Positions 8,883-18,113 of a stretch of 64,000 nucleotides of DNA are shown here, one piece after another. The DNA is from Pseudogulbenkiania subflava DSM 22618 (GTDB taxonomy: Bacteria > Pseudomonadota > Gammaproteobacteria > Burkholderiales > Chromobacteriaceae). A program made the translations under genes and the position numbers. Location of the stretch: NCBI RefSeq assembly GCF_900177275.1, contig NZ_FXAG01000002.1, forward strand, positions 117,234 to 181,233, read 5' to 3'. Below the pieces are notes generated by a model that saw only the letters and a list, made by a program, of their open reading frames with translations, had not been told where the DNA came from and made no database searches. Numbering within the stretch: position 1 is the stretch's first letter; each line of letters begins with the position of its first letter.

Positions 8883-9469
8883 TAGGACAGCGGCAGCTTG
8901 GCACGCACCGTTTCCATCATGCGCGGCTGCACCTCGGCGCTCGGATGGAGACCGTCGTGCTGGAACTTGCTGGTGTCGGCCTCGAAGTCGGCCATCAGGC
9001 GCGGGACGTAGTTCAACTCGTACTGCCGTGCCAGCGAGTCGTAGACCGCGTGGAACTCGTCGCGGTATTTCGGGCCATAGTTGGGGGGCAGGATCAGGCC
9101 GACCAGCAGCACCTGCGTCTTGCCCTGTCTGGCGAGGCGGATCATCTGCTCCAGGTTGTTCTTCATCGCCGTGAGCGGCAGGCCGCGCAGGCCGTCGTTG
9201 GCGCCCAGCTCCAGCACCACCACGTCGGGGCGGTGGCGCGCCAGGGCGGCGGGCAGGCGCGAGAGTCCGCCGGCGGTGGTTTCGCCCGACACGCTGGCAT
9301 TGATCACGCGATGGTGCGGTGCCAGACTGTGTTCCAGCAGTGTCACCCAGCCTTGGCCAGGGGAGAGGCCGTAGCCGGCCGACAGGCTGTCGCCGAACAC
9401 CAGTACCGTTGCCGCCTGCACCGGCAGGGCCATCAACAACAATGCGATCAGACGCAGATAACTGAACAT
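8882..9469 (-). CDS. tesA: SGNH-family arylesterase / acyl-CoA thioesterase I
   Basis: A 195-residue secreted esterase of the TesA type that hydrolyses thioesters and esters in the periplasm. The first 19 residues form a signal peptide ending PVQA. SGNH blocks are all present: GDSLS with nucleophile Ser28, SGETTAGG, GANDGLRG and DGLHPS near the C-terminus holding the Asp and His. The start at 9469 gives the shortest complete signal peptide. It is transcribed away from the ybbA-like gene, and the two ATGs overlap back to back, the same divergent layout as tesA and ybbAP in E. coli. Confidence 0.92.
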   Translation of the reverse strand: MFSYLRLIALLLMALPVQAATVLVFGDSLSAGYGLSPGQGWVTLLEHSLAPHHRVINASVSGETTAGGLSRLPAALARHRPDVVVLELGANDGLRGLPLTAMKNNLEQMIRLARQGKTQVLLVGLILPPNYGPKYRDEFHAVYDSLARQYELNYVPRLMADFEADTSKFQHDGLHPSAEVQPRMMETVRAKLPLS

Positions 9470-10163
9470 GCTCACATCCATCGATGACAAGGCGGTATTG
9501 TCCGCCGTGGGGATAGCCAAGCAGGTGGAGTTTCACGGCGAATCGCTGTCCATCCTGCGCTCTGCCAGTCTGACCCTGTACGAAGGCGAAAGTGTTGCCA
9601 TCGTCGGGGCGTCCGGCTCCGGTAAATCGACCCTGCTGTCGCTCCTGGCCGGGCTCGATCATCCGTCGGCTGGCGAGGTGGCGCTGTTCGGGCAATCACT
9701 GACCCGCTTGTCCGAGGATGATCGTGCGCGCCTGCGCCGCGACAAGGTCGGCTTTGTGTTCCAGAACTTTCAGCTTATGCCACAACTGACGGCACTGGAA
9801 AACGTCATGCTGCCGCTTGAGCTGGCCGGCCGGCGCGACGCGCGCGAGGCCGCCCGCGCCATGCTGGAACGGGTTGGGCTCGGGCAGCGGCTGCAGCATT
9901 ATCCACGGCACCTGTCCGGCGGCGAGCAGCAGCGCGTGGCGCTGGCGCGCGCCTTCGTCATCGAACCCCTGCTGCTGTTTGCCGACGAGCCGACCGGCAA
10001 CCTCGACCCGGCCACCGGGCGTCAGATCATCGACCTGTTGTTCCAGCTCAACGCCGAGCAGGGCACGGCGCTGGTGCTGGTGACGCACGATGCCGAACTG
10101 GCCGGGCGCTGCGACGCCATCTACCGGCTGGTGGACGGCAAGCTGAACGGAGCCGGGCGATGA
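9468..10163 (+). CDS. ybbA: YbbA-type ABC transporter ATPase
   Basis: A 231-residue ATPase of the LolD/MacB-type subfamily that powers FtsX-like permeases. It has Walker [10 protein letters not shown] (47-55), signature LSGGEQQR, and Walker B LLLFADEP followed by the D-loop. It overlaps the next gene by 4 bp (ATGA), so ATPase and permease are made together. The ATG used here lacks a clear ribosome site and overlaps the tesA start region; a start a few codons later (GTG near residue 14) cannot be excluded. The E. coli homologue sits beside tesA as here. The cargo is unknown; a role in export of hydrophobic compounds has been suggested for this group. Confidence 0.88.
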   Translation: MLTSIDDKAVLSAVGIAKQVEFHGESLSILRSASLTLYEGESVAIVGASGSGKSTLLSLLAGLDHPSAGEVALFGQSLTRLSEDDRARLRRDKVGFVFQNFQLMPQLTALENVMLPLELAGRRDAREAARAMLERVGLGQRLQHYPRHLSGGEQQRVALARAFVIEPLLLFADEPTGNLDPATGRQIIDLLFQLNAEQGTALVLVTHDAELAGRCDAIYRLVDGKLNGAGR

Positions 10164-12646
10164 CGTTCTGGGGGCGCTGCCTGCTGGCCTGGCGCTTCAC
10201 CCGCCGCGAACTGGTGGCGGGCGAGCTGACCGTCCTCGGCCTGGCGCTGCTGGTGGCGGTGGCGGCGATGAGCAGCGTGGCCTTCTTCTCCGACCGCGTC
10301 GAGCGCGCGCTCACCGACCACGCCAGCCAGCTGCTGGCGGCGGACCTGGTGCTCAACAGTCCTGAGCCGGCGCCGGCGGCGATCCGTGCCGAGGCGCAGC
10401 GGCGCGGCCTGACGCAGGCCGAAAACATCAGCTTCCCTTCCATGGTGTTCGCCAACGGCCAGGCGGCGCTGGCCACGTACAAGGCGGTGAGCGACAACTA
10501 CCCGCTGCGCGGCGAAATCAGCGTCAGGTTGGCCGAAGGCGGGGTGATGAGCGGGGCGTTGCACCCGCTGCCGGGCACCGCCTGGGCCGATGCGCGCCTG
10601 ATCAGCCGGCTCAAGCTCAAGCTGGGCGATGCGCTCGAGGTGGGCAACACGCGGCTGACGCTGGCGGGCGAGATCCTGCGTGAACCGGACGGCACGCTCG
10701 ATCTCTACAACTTCGTGCCGCGGCTGATGTTCAACCGCGCCGACCTCGCCGCTACCGGGCTGGTGCAGCCGGGCAGCCGCCTGCGCTGGCGGTTGATGCT
10801 GGCCGGCGACAGCGCGGCCGTGGCCGGCTTCCGGGTTTGGCTCGAACCCCAGCTGAAAAGCGGCATGCGCCTGGAGAGCGTCGAGGAGGCTCGGCCCGAG
10901 ATTCGCACCGCCCTGGAGCGGGCGCGCCGCTTCCTCGGACTGACCGCCATGCTGACGGTAGCCCTCGCCGCCGCCGCGGTGGGCATGGCGGTGCGCCGTT
11001 ACCTGGCACGGCACTGGCAGCCGGTGGCGGTACTGCGCTGCCTGGGGCTCAGCGCCAACGAAGTATGGGGGTTGTTCGCCGGGCTGTTCCTGCTGTTGGG
11101 GCTGCTGGCCGGTGGGCTCGGCACGCTGGCCGGCTACGCCTTGCAGAGCGGCCTGATGCAGTTGGCCCAGCAGTGGGTCGGCGGCTTGCTGCCCGCGCCC
11201 GGACGACTGCCGTGGCTGAGCGGGCCGCTGTCGGCGCTGGTGTTGCTGCTCGGGCTCGCCTTGCCGCCGCTCTTGAGCTTGCGCCAAGTGCCGCCGCTGG
11301 CGGTGCTGCGCGACGAGCTGCGTCCCTCGCCTCCGGGGCGGCTGGCGCCGCTGGCGGCGGTGGCGGCGCTGCTGGCTCTGACGGCGTGGCAGGTGGGGGA
11401 TCTGACGCTGGCCGGCTGGTTGTTCGGCGGCCTCGCCGGCTTCCTCGCCGCGGTAGGGCTGGTGGCGTTCGTCGCGGTATGGCTGATGCGCCGCTTGCCT
11501 ACCGGCGTGGGCGTCGGCTGGCGCTTCGGCATCGCCAACATGGCGCGCCGGCCGTGGCTGGCGGTGATCCAGATCGTGGCGTTGTCAGTCGGGCTGATGG
11601 CGCTGTTGACGCTGACCGTGGTGCGTGGCGACCTGATCGCCGCCTGGCAGCAGAGCGTGCCGGCGGATGCCCCCAACAAGTTCGCCATCAATATCCAGCC
11701 GGCGCAGATCGAGCCGTTCAGGGGAAGCTTCGTCGGCCACGCTCTGCCGGCGCCGGAACTATCGCCGATGGTGCGGGCGCGGCTCACCGCCATCAACGGC
11801 CACCCGGTGCGGCCGTCGTCCTACGCCTCGGAGCAGGCGCAGCGCCTGGCCGAGCGCGAGTTCAACCTGTCCTGGCGTGCGGCGCTGCCGACCGGCAACC
11901 GTGTCAGTGCCGGACAGTGGTGGGGCGAGCGCGCGAAGCCCCAGTTCTCGGTCGAGCAGGGCCTGGCCGAGACGCTGGGCATCCGCCTCGGCAACAGCCT
12001 GACCTTCACTATCGGTGGCACGCCGTACGAGGCCCGCGTCACCAGCCTGCGCAAGGTGTCGTGGGACAGCTTCCGCGTGAATTTCTTCGTGGTGGCGCCG
12101 CCCGCCTGGTTTGCCGACCAGCCGGCGAGCTACATCACCAGCTTCCGCCTGGCGCCTGCCGACGAGGACTTCGTCAACCAGCTGGTGGCGCAATTTCCCA
12201 ACGTCACCGTGATCGACGTCAGTGCCATCCTCGCCGAGGTGCGCGCCATGGTCGACCAGCTGTCGCGCGCTGTCGAGGCCCTGTTCGTGCTGGCGCTGGC
12301 TGCCGGCGTGCTGGTGCTGTGGGCGGCGCTGGCCTCGACCCGCGACGAGCGGTTGTTCGACGTCGGCCTGATGCGGGCGCTGGGCGCCTCGCGGCGTCAG
12401 GTCCGCAGCGTGGTGCTGGCCGAGCTGATGTGGCTGGGGGCCCTGACCGGGCTGATGGCGGCGCTGGGCGCGACGGCGATCGGCGCCATCGCCGCGGTGA
12501 AGCTGTTCAACCTGCCGCTGTTCGTCAACCCCTGGCTGTTGCCGCTCGGGGTGATCAGCGGCATGCTGGTGGTCGGTCTGGCTGGCTGGCCGCTGGTGCG
12601 GCGGGTGACGCGCAGTGCGCCGGCGGCGGTGCTGCGCGCGTTGTGA
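10160..12646 (+). CDS. ybbP: YbbP-type FtsX-like ABC transporter permease
   Basis: An 828-residue inner membrane permease with two FtsX modules. Transmembrane segments are seen near the N-terminus (about 20-38), in two clusters around 255-380 and 395-430, and in a C-terminal cluster (about 705-820), separated by large periplasmic domains (about 40-250 and 490-700). It is coupled by a 4-bp overlap to the ATPase gene. Length and layout match the E. coli YbbP family. One copy of the uptake-like repeat lies inside the gene at 10526-10538, coding RLAEG in its frame, which shows that the repeat is tolerated in coding DNA. Confidence 0.88.
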   Translation: MTFWGRCLLAWRFTRRELVAGELTVLGLALLVAVAAMSSVAFFSDRVERALTDHASQLLAADLVLNSPEPAPAAIRAEAQRRGLTQAENISFPSMVFANGQAALATYKAVSDNYPLRGEISVRLAEGGVMSGALHPLPGTAWADARLISRLKLKLGDALEVGNTRLTLAGEILREPDGTLDLYNFVPRLMFNRADLAATGLVQPGSRLRWRLMLAGDSAAVAGFRVWLEPQLKSGMRLESVEEARPEIRTALERARRFLGLTAMLTVALAAAAVGMAVRRYLARHWQPVAVLRCLGLSANEVWGLFAGLFLLLGLLAGGLGTLAGYALQSGLMQLAQQWVGGLLPAPGRLPWLSGPLSALVLLLGLALPPLLSLRQVPPLAVLRDELRPSPPGRLAPLAAVAALLALTAWQVGDLTLAGWLFGGLAGFLAAVGLVAFVAVWLMRRLPTGVGVGWRFGIANMARRPWLAVIQIVALSVGLMALLTLTVVRGDLIAAWQQSVPADAPNKFAINIQPAQIEPFRGSFVGHALPAPELSPMVRARLTAINGHPVRPSSYASEQAQRLAEREFNLSWRAALPTGNRVSAGQWWGERAKPQFSVEQGLAETLGIRLGNSLTFTIGGTPYEARVTSLRKVSWDSFRVNFFVVAPPAWFADQPASYITSFRLAPADEDFVNQLVAQFPNVTVIDVSAILAEVRAMVDQLSRAVEALFVLALAAGVLVLWAALASTRDERLFDVGLMRALGASRRQVRSVVLAELMWLGALTGLMAALGATAIGAIAAVKLFNLPLFVNPWLLPLGVISGMLVVGLAGWPLVRRVTRSAPAAVLRAL
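10526..10538 (+). repeat. Uptake-like repeat AGGTTGGCCGAAG, copy 2
   Basis: Exact 13-mer inside the ybbP-like coding sequence. Confidence 0.75.
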
Positions 12647-12652
12647 GCAAGA

Positions 12653-12665
12653 AGGTTGGCCGAAG
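12653..12665 (+). repeat. Uptake-like repeat AGGTTGGCCGAAG, copy 3
   Basis: Exact 13-mer, 6 bp after the ybbP-like stop codon. Confidence 0.75.
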
Positions 12666-12736
12666 CCGGTTCGCAAGCCATAAATCAGAAGAGGCCCGTT
12701 TTCCGTACCGGGAGGGCAGGGCGAGGAGGAGCAGGA

Positions 12737-13264
12737 ATGGATGCTGCGGTAGTGGAGGGAATGGCCAAGTGGCCTAACGTCCCGGCCGTCTATGGCTGGC
12801 TCAGGCTCGATGCGCGCGGCCAGTGGTGGCTGCGCGAGGAGCGGCTCGAGCACGCCGGGATGGTCGAATTCTTCAACCGTAATTACAGCCGGGACGCGCA
12901 CGGGCGCTATTACGTGCAGAACGGTCCGCAGAAGGTTTACGTCGCGCTCGACAAGGCCCCGTTCGTGGCGCGCCTCGAGGGCGAGGGCTGGCGCACCGTG
13001 CCTTATACCGAGGACGATCGCTCGCGTACCGTCTACCTGACCCCGGGCGGTGAACTCTACCTGGAAATCGGCGGCGAGCTGGCGCTGGTGGACGACCGCG
13101 ACCTGCCGGCCATCTGCAACGCCTTTCCGGCGGATTGGGATGGTTCCCCCGCGCGCCTGCCCGCCTCCCTAGAGGTGGCGGGGCAGGTGCTGCCGCTGGT
13201 GATGATCGAGCCCGCCGCGCTGCTGGCGCGCTATGGTGTCGACTGCCACCCCGCCGCGCGCTAG
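12737..13264 (+). CDS. Conserved hypothetical protein (175 aa)
   Basis: A soluble, acidic 175-residue protein with no signal peptide or membrane segment. The N-terminal motif AKWPNVPAVYGWL, followed by a stretch on residues 20-70 rich in aromatic residues (GRYYVQNGPQKVYVAL), recalls a conserved family seen in other betaproteobacteria, but I know of no function for it. Start 12737 is well supported by GAGGAGGAG upstream. It follows the ABC permease by 90 bp in the same direction and may share its transcript. Confidence 0.8.
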   Translation: MDAAVVEGMAKWPNVPAVYGWLRLDARGQWWLREERLEHAGMVEFFNRNYSRDAHGRYYVQNGPQKVYVALDKAPFVARLEGEGWRTVPYTEDDRSRTVYLTPGGELYLEIGGELALVDDRDLPAICNAFPADWDGSPARLPASLEVAGQVLPLVMIEPAALLARYGVDCHPAAR

Positions 13265-13441
13265 CGGCGGGGCTTCCTTGTCTTCGGTCCCCGGCCCCGG
13301 CGAACCGGGTTGCGTTGTGGCAGCCTGACGTTGCCCGGATCGGGTTATCGGCTATCGTAAAAAGACTGTCGTTGCCGGCACGGGCTGACGGGCCAGCCCC
13401 AGACGGTCGCCCCGGTCCCTCTCAACATCAGGAGCCTGTCC

Positions 13442-13948
13442 ATGACGCTTTCCATGTATCAAGCCTCGATCCCGGTCCTCATCCGTGGCCTCAACAACCT
13501 TGCCGCCATCCTCGACAAGGCCGCCGCGTACGCGGCGACGAAGAACATTGCGCCGGAGGTCTTGCTCAATGCCAGGCTCGCCCCCGATATGTTCCCGCTG
13601 GTGCGTCAGGTGCAAATCGTGTCCGACACCGCCAAGGGCTGCGGTGGGCGCCTCGCCGGGGTCGAGGTACCGAGCTTCGCCGACACCGAAACCAGCTTCG
13701 CCGAACTGGGAGAGCGCCTCGCCAAGACGGTGGCGTTCTTGCAAAACCTGACGCCGGAGCAGGTCGACGGCAGTGAGGAACGGCCGATCACCCTCAAGGT
13801 GCGCGGTCAGGAAATCCATTTCACGGGTCAGACCTATCTGCTGGGGTTCGCCCTGCCCAACTTCTATTTTCACTTCACCACCGCTTACGGCATTTTGCGG
13901 CACAACGGTGTCGACATCGGCAAGGTGGATTATCTGGGCAGCGTCTGA
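13442..13948 (+). CDS. DUF1993 family protein
   Basis: A 168-residue protein matching the DUF1993 family (helical, DinB-like fold). Typical features are the N-terminal MYQASIPVLIRGLNNL and the C-terminal NFYFHFTTAYGILRHNG. Function is unknown. An AGGAGCC ribosome site precedes the ATG. It is probably a single-gene unit; a strong hairpin lies downstream. Confidence 0.88.
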   Translation: MTLSMYQASIPVLIRGLNNLAAILDKAAAYAATKNIAPEVLLNARLAPDMFPLVRQVQIVSDTAKGCGGRLAGVEVPSFADTETSFAELGERLAKTVAFLQNLTPEQVDGSEERPITLKVRGQEIHFTGQTYLLGFALPNFYFHFTTAYGILRHNGVDIGKVDYLGSV

Positions 13949-14058
13949 CGCTGTGGCAAGGAAAGGCCGGCGGGAGCACCGCCGAGGTGGTGCGCCCTCC
14001 GCCAGCGATCAGCCGGCCGGGCGACCCTCTGCGCTGAGCCCCCGCAGACGTATCGATA

Positions 14059-14091
14059 CGGCCCGCCGGGCGTCATCCGCCCGGCGGGCCG
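14059..14091. terminator. GC-rich hairpin between convergent genes
   Basis: CGGCCCGCCGGGCG (14059-14072) pairs perfectly with CGCCCGGCGGGCCG (14078-14091) around a TCATC loop. There is no T-run, but the place between the convergent DUF1993 and ydbL genes fits a two-way terminator. Confidence 0.55.
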
Positions 14092-14112
14092 TGTGCGTGG
14101 CCGCGTTGACCG

Positions 14113-14436
14113 CTACTTCTTGACCCACTGGCCGTCCGCGGAGCGGACGTAGGCCCCCGGCGCGGCCTTCTCGATGGCTTTCTGGCCGGCCAGCGCCGCC
14201 ACCTGGTCCAGGGTGGCGCCGTTCTTCTTGGCGATGGCATCGTAGGCGGCGCGCCGCTTGGCGTTGATGTCCGCGGCCAGTTCCACCGCCTCCGGCGTGG
14301 CCTTGACCACGCCCAGATAGCCGTTGGGCTGCTCTCCGACCAGCCCTTGCGACTTGGCGCCGTCCAGATCCAGTGCCATGGCCAGTGTGCTGCAGACGAG
14401 CAGCAGCAGCGCCATCCCTCGTATCGTCGTCTTCAT
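14113..14436 (-). CDS. ydbL: YdbL family (DUF1318) periplasmic protein
   Basis: A 107-residue secreted protein with a cleavable signal peptide (about 1-21, ending TLAMA) and a DUF1318 domain, including AADINAKRRAAYDAIAKKNG. In E. coli YdbL is encoded with YdbH and YnbE, which bridge the inner and outer membranes in phospholipid transport; YdbL is thought to modulate that bridge. It is the last gene of the leftward ydbH-ynbE-ydbL operon, 9 bp after ynbE. Confidence 0.92.
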   Translation of the reverse strand: MKTTIRGMALLLLVCSTLAMALDLDGAKSQGLVGEQPNGYLGVVKATPEAVELAADINAKRRAAYDAIAKKNGATLDQVAALAGQKAIEKAAPGAYVRSADGQWVKK

Positions 14437-14445
14437 GGCGAGCTC

Positions 14446-14634
14446 CTAGAACAATGCGCTGTCTTCGCTGATGAGTTTATCGACATCCTTTTCCACCTTG
14501 AGGCGAATTTCGTGGTCGATCTTCACGTTCAGATTGATCGTGATCGGTTCCTTGGGGGCCTCCAGTGCGACCCGGGGAGTGCACGCGGCCAGGAGCAGCA
14601 AGGCCGGCACGGCCAGCAGCCAAACGGGGTTCAT
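14446..14634 (-). CDS. ynbE: YnbE-like outer-membrane lipoprotein
   Basis: A 62-residue lipoprotein. The signal peptide ends in the lipobox LAAC with Cys18 as the lipidated residue; the mature part (PITINLNVKIDHEIRLKVEKD) matches YnbE. In E. coli YnbE multimerises and extends the periplasmic YdbH groove to the outer membrane. It lies 21 bp after ydbH and 9 bp before ydbL, the same order as in E. coli. Small size and full lipobox give high confidence. Confidence 0.92.
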   Translation of the reverse strand: MNPVWLLAVPALLLLAACTPRVALEAPKEPITINLNVKIDHEIRLKVEKDVDKLISEDSALF

Positions 14635-14655
14635 GATGAGTCCTCCAACGTCATG

Positions 14656-17286
14656 TCAGTGAGAACGCTCCGCCGGCTTTCGGTTCAATACCCGGCGGGA
14701 GAGTTCATCGCCGATACGCAGGCTGCGTAACAGCTCGAACAGGTTTTCCCGATGGGTATAGTTTAGTACGACCGGCTGGCCATTTTGCTGCGGGTTCTGC
14801 CCCTTGATGGTCACCGCCGCGTCGAGCCAGCCGTCCGGCGGCATGTCCAGGCGAGCCTGGAAATCGTTGATCGCCAGGTGCCCCAGCGTGTCCAGCGCCA
14901 GTTGCACCGCGCGGTTGGACTGGCCCATGGCGCCGACGCCGGCAGAGGGCTGGACCTTGAGCACCAGCGGGCCTTCATTGCGGATCAGGCCTCCCTGCAG
15001 CGCCAGGGTGTCTTTCATCAGTTGCAGCGGCAGCACCCCGCCCACGCGGCCGGCGAGCTGCACGGTCGGCTCCGGATCGTTTTGCAGCGCGGCCACCTCG
15101 GCCAGGTCGATGTGGCTCACCGTCACCGGCTGATACTGCGGCGAGGGCCATTGCAGGCTGGCGGCGTTCATCTGCCCGCCCAGTACCTCGGCGTGGACAT
15201 CGGCGAGCTGCCAGGTGCTGAGGTCGGACTGCGCCGTCAGGCGGACGTTGCGCACGCGCGTGCCGAGGCCGAGCTCGGCCAGCGTGATGGGGCCGGCGCT
15301 GACCAGCTTCAGGCCCGCCTGACCCAATTCGACATGTGCGCTGCCGCTGCCCCCCGTCGCCTGGATGCCGCCCCAGTCGAGCGCGACCCCAGAGGCCGAG
15401 AGCGTGCCTTGCAGCTGTCCGCTCCCCAGCCACTGCCAGCGTCCCTGGCCGGTGACACGGCCTTGCTGCAGGGTGACCCCAAGGCCGCGACTCATGGCGG
15501 GCGACAACGGGGTATTCAGTTCCAGCGTGCCTTGCACTCCGGTTTTCTGGCCTTGGGCAAGGCGCGCGGCGCTCACGGTAAGGGTGGCTTGCCATGCCGG
15601 GATACGCAGGCTGGCGCGGCCCTGCAGCCCGCCCGCGCTGAGTTGTCCGTCGAGCGGGGGTAAGGTTCCGCGCGTTGCCACGATGCCATCCGCCTGCAGC
15701 CGCAATTCGCCGAAGACGCCTTGGGGAGAGACGCGCAGCGGCGTGCTGGCGCTGACGGCGATCGGCTTGACCAGGGTGCTGCCGATCAGTCCCTTGGCAA
15801 GCGTGACGCGGCTGCCCCGATCCAGAAACCACCGGCCCTGTTGGCCGTACCAGGGCAGGACCAACTTCAGCTCGCCGCCCTGGGTGTAGAACGGCAGCCG
15901 CGAGCGGCCATCCAGCGTGCCTTGCCAGCGCTCTCGCTCGTAGCCGACCTGGAGCGTACCCTGGAGCGGGAATTGGCCATAACGGCCATCGAACGCGACC
16001 GGCGCCGCCCAGCGTGGCGGGCGCAGGCCGGCTACGGGTACGCGCAGCGCCAGCTTGAGGTCGGGCCGGCTCAGCGAGAGGCGGGCGGGCGCGCCGCTCA
16101 AGCCGTCGGCATCGATACGCCCTTGCCACGTCCCCGCGAGATTGATGCCGGCGCTGTTGCCGGCGAGGTCGAGCCGTCCTTGCCAGTCCCACCGGGCCTG
16201 CTGCCAGGACAGGCGGCTGTCGACGGTGTTGACGCGTAGATTCTGGTACTGCACTTCGGCGGTGATGGCGCTGTCGCCGCGCGCGGCGAGCGGCACGGTG
16301 AGGGGGCGGGGCCAGCTCAGGCGCAGCTCGCCGGGAAGTCGGATTGCCGCCGGCAGCAGCACCAGCTGTCGCCGGCTCCAGCGCAAGGGCACCTCGCCGG
16401 CCAGGGCGGGGCCGGCGAGCGTGAGCCGGCCCGGGCCGTGTGCGACCCCGGCACCGGCGGTATCGAGCTCGAGGCGTACCTTGCCTTGCGGACCGCTCGC
16501 CAGCAGGTCCAGATGCAGCGACTGCACCCCTTGCAGATCGCCACTGGCGTGCAGTCCCTGCCGGGCTTGCAGGCTCCAGTCCGCACCGAGCGCCAGCGGT
16601 GCGCCCAGTTCGGCGTCGAGCTGCCAGCGCCGGGCGGCGAGGCGGGCCGAGAGTGCCGCGTCGGCGCGGCGGGCCTGACCGGCATAACCCAGCTGCCTAC
16701 CCTGAGCCTGCAACGATCCTTCCAGACGCTGTTCCTGCCACACGCCCTCGCCGGCCACGGCCAGCGCGCCCAGCAGGGGCGGGGAGAGGTCGGCCGCCTG
16801 TATCTGTCCTTGCAGCGTCCAGTGCCCGGAGCGGCGCTCGTAGAGCGCACGGGCCTGGCTGTGGCGGAACTGCACCTGCGCCTGCCAGCGTTGCGCGCGC
16901 TGACTCACCGTCACCGCCAGCGGCGGCAGGCCGGGCAGGGAGAGGGCGTCGATGGCGAGGTCTAGCGGCGGCATCCAGGGGGGCGGCGCCGGCTCCTTGA
17001 ACGGTCCGGCGGCGCAGCGGGGCAGGATCATACGGTCGACATGGAGCGTGAGCGGATACCAGCGCGTGACCCGCAGGCGTTCGCCCTGGGCCTGGACGCA
17101 ACCGTTTTGCAGCCGCTGCCAGCCGGTCAGTTGCAACCCGTTCTGCCAGCTCACCTGCTGGGCACGCACGCCGAGGGTATAGGCGGCCGCCGCCACCGCC
17201 AGCAGCAGGCCGAGCGGGAGCAGCGCCAGCACGATCAGCCAGCGATAGCGGCGAAAAGGAGACGCGAGTCCAGAACCGATGCCCAT
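14656..17286 (-). CDS. ydbH: YdbH, AsmA-like intermembrane lipid transport protein
   Basis: An 876-residue protein with one N-terminal membrane anchor (about 16-40) and a long periplasmic region built of repeated beta-rich segments, as in the AsmA-like/chorein-type bridge proteins. The C-terminal 250 residues (VELGQAGLKLVSAGPITLAE, then INDFQARLDMPPDGWLDA) carry the YdbH domain. In E. coli YdbH works redundantly with TamB and YhdP in moving phospholipids to the outer membrane, together with YnbE. ynbE and ydbL follow directly. Start at 17286 places the anchor at the right distance from the N-terminus. Confidence 0.9.
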   Translation of the reverse strand: MGIGSGLASPFRRYRWLIVLALLPLGLLLAVAAAAYTLGVRAQQVSWQNGLQLTGWQRLQNGCVQAQGERLRVTRWYPLTLHVDRMILPRCAAGPFKEPAPPPWMPPLDLAIDALSLPGLPPLAVTVSQRAQRWQAQVQFRHSQARALYERRSGHWTLQGQIQAADLSPPLLGALAVAGEGVWQEQRLEGSLQAQGRQLGYAGQARRADAALSARLAARRWQLDAELGAPLALGADWSLQARQGLHASGDLQGVQSLHLDLLASGPQGKVRLELDTAGAGVAHGPGRLTLAGPALAGEVPLRWSRRQLVLLPAAIRLPGELRLSWPRPLTVPLAARGDSAITAEVQYQNLRVNTVDSRLSWQQARWDWQGRLDLAGNSAGINLAGTWQGRIDADGLSGAPARLSLSRPDLKLALRVPVAGLRPPRWAAPVAFDGRYGQFPLQGTLQVGYERERWQGTLDGRSRLPFYTQGGELKLVLPWYGQQGRWFLDRGSRVTLAKGLIGSTLVKPIAVSASTPLRVSPQGVFGELRLQADGIVATRGTLPPLDGQLSAGGLQGRASLRIPAWQATLTVSAARLAQGQKTGVQGTLELNTPLSPAMSRGLGVTLQQGRVTGQGRWQWLGSGQLQGTLSASGVALDWGGIQATGGSGSAHVELGQAGLKLVSAGPITLAELGLGTRVRNVRLTAQSDLSTWQLADVHAEVLGGQMNAASLQWPSPQYQPVTVSHIDLAEVAALQNDPEPTVQLAGRVGGVLPLQLMKDTLALQGGLIRNEGPLVLKVQPSAGVGAMGQSNRAVQLALDTLGHLAINDFQARLDMPPDGWLDAAVTIKGQNPQQNGQPVVLNYTHRENLFELLRSLRIGDELSRRVLNRKPAERSH

Positions 17287-17452
17287 GTACTGCCCATCCG
17301 TTGCGGGGTTGGCGAGGGTGAAAAGGTTTGCGGCGAGCCGATGCTCATCCCGCTTTTGATGATATACGCGTGGCGGTCGTCTGTTGCCTGATTCAGGCTA
17401 CATGGCTCCGCCACGCCGTCGGGAGTGGTGCCAGGAGCGGGCGGCGGCGGGC

Positions 17453-17950
17453 TCAGGCGGCGGTGCCGGAATCCCGCGCGCGCCAACGGCAAACCCCTAC
17501 CAGCACGCTGCCGAAGACCAGGTGGGCGAGCAGCGTCACGCCGCCGCGCGAGGCCGAGAACCAGGGAAAGAGCGTGGTGAAACCGTACAGGTTGACGCCG
17601 TAGATGATCGCCCCGTAGCCGGCGCCGGCAAGGAGCTCGACGCCAGCCCGCCGGCGTCCGGCCAGCAGGCTCACCGGCACGGCGTAGGCGATGGACAGGG
17701 CGAAGTGGATCAGTGTCGCCATCAGCCACACGTCTCCGCGCCACGCCGGCACCGGGGCGAGTACGCTCACTCCCATGGCGATGGCGGCCGTCAGGCGCGC
17801 GTCGCGCAGCAGGGTTGCCAGCAGGGGGACCGACGTCAGCCACCACAGCGCCAGTTGCGCTGCGGTGGCGACGCTGCCGGCCACGATGCCGGCGAGCACC
17901 GCCGTGGTGGGCCACGCCCGATGACGACGGGGCGGATGGTGGAGTTGCAT
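17453..17950 (-). CDS. Small integral membrane protein, unknown function
   Basis: A 165-residue protein with four predicted membrane spans (about 15-40, 50-68, 78-97 and 105-155 as two helices). The segment GVNLYGFTTLFPWFSASRGG is its most recognisable part and occurs in small proteobacterial membrane proteins that are sometimes mislabelled as sodium:proline symporters; it is far too short to be one. Ribosome site GCGAGGGAC precedes the ATG. It is flanked by ydbH and a hydratase gene, in the same direction but with gaps of more than 160 bp, so operon membership is doubtful. Confidence 0.75.
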   Translation of the reverse strand: MQLHHPPRRHRAWPTTAVLAGIVAGSVATAAQLALWWLTSVPLLATLLRDARLTAAIAMGVSVLAPVPAWRGDVWLMATLIHFALSIAYAVPVSLLAGRRRAGVELLAGAGYGAIIYGVNLYGFTTLFPWFSASRGGVTLLAHLVFGSVLVGVCRWRARDSGTAA

Positions 17951-18113
17951 GTCCCTCGCTTTCCTCGTCTTGGTCGTTCCTGGCGGCCGTAGCAGGAGGC
18001 AAACCGGGATGACCGCTCCGTCCTGGGAGGCGAGGGCGGAGTCGGTTTCGACGTCGGACGGGCTGGCCGTCGGTCAAAGTCCGTATCCTGCCCCTTCCTT
18101 GCCGACGGTGGGC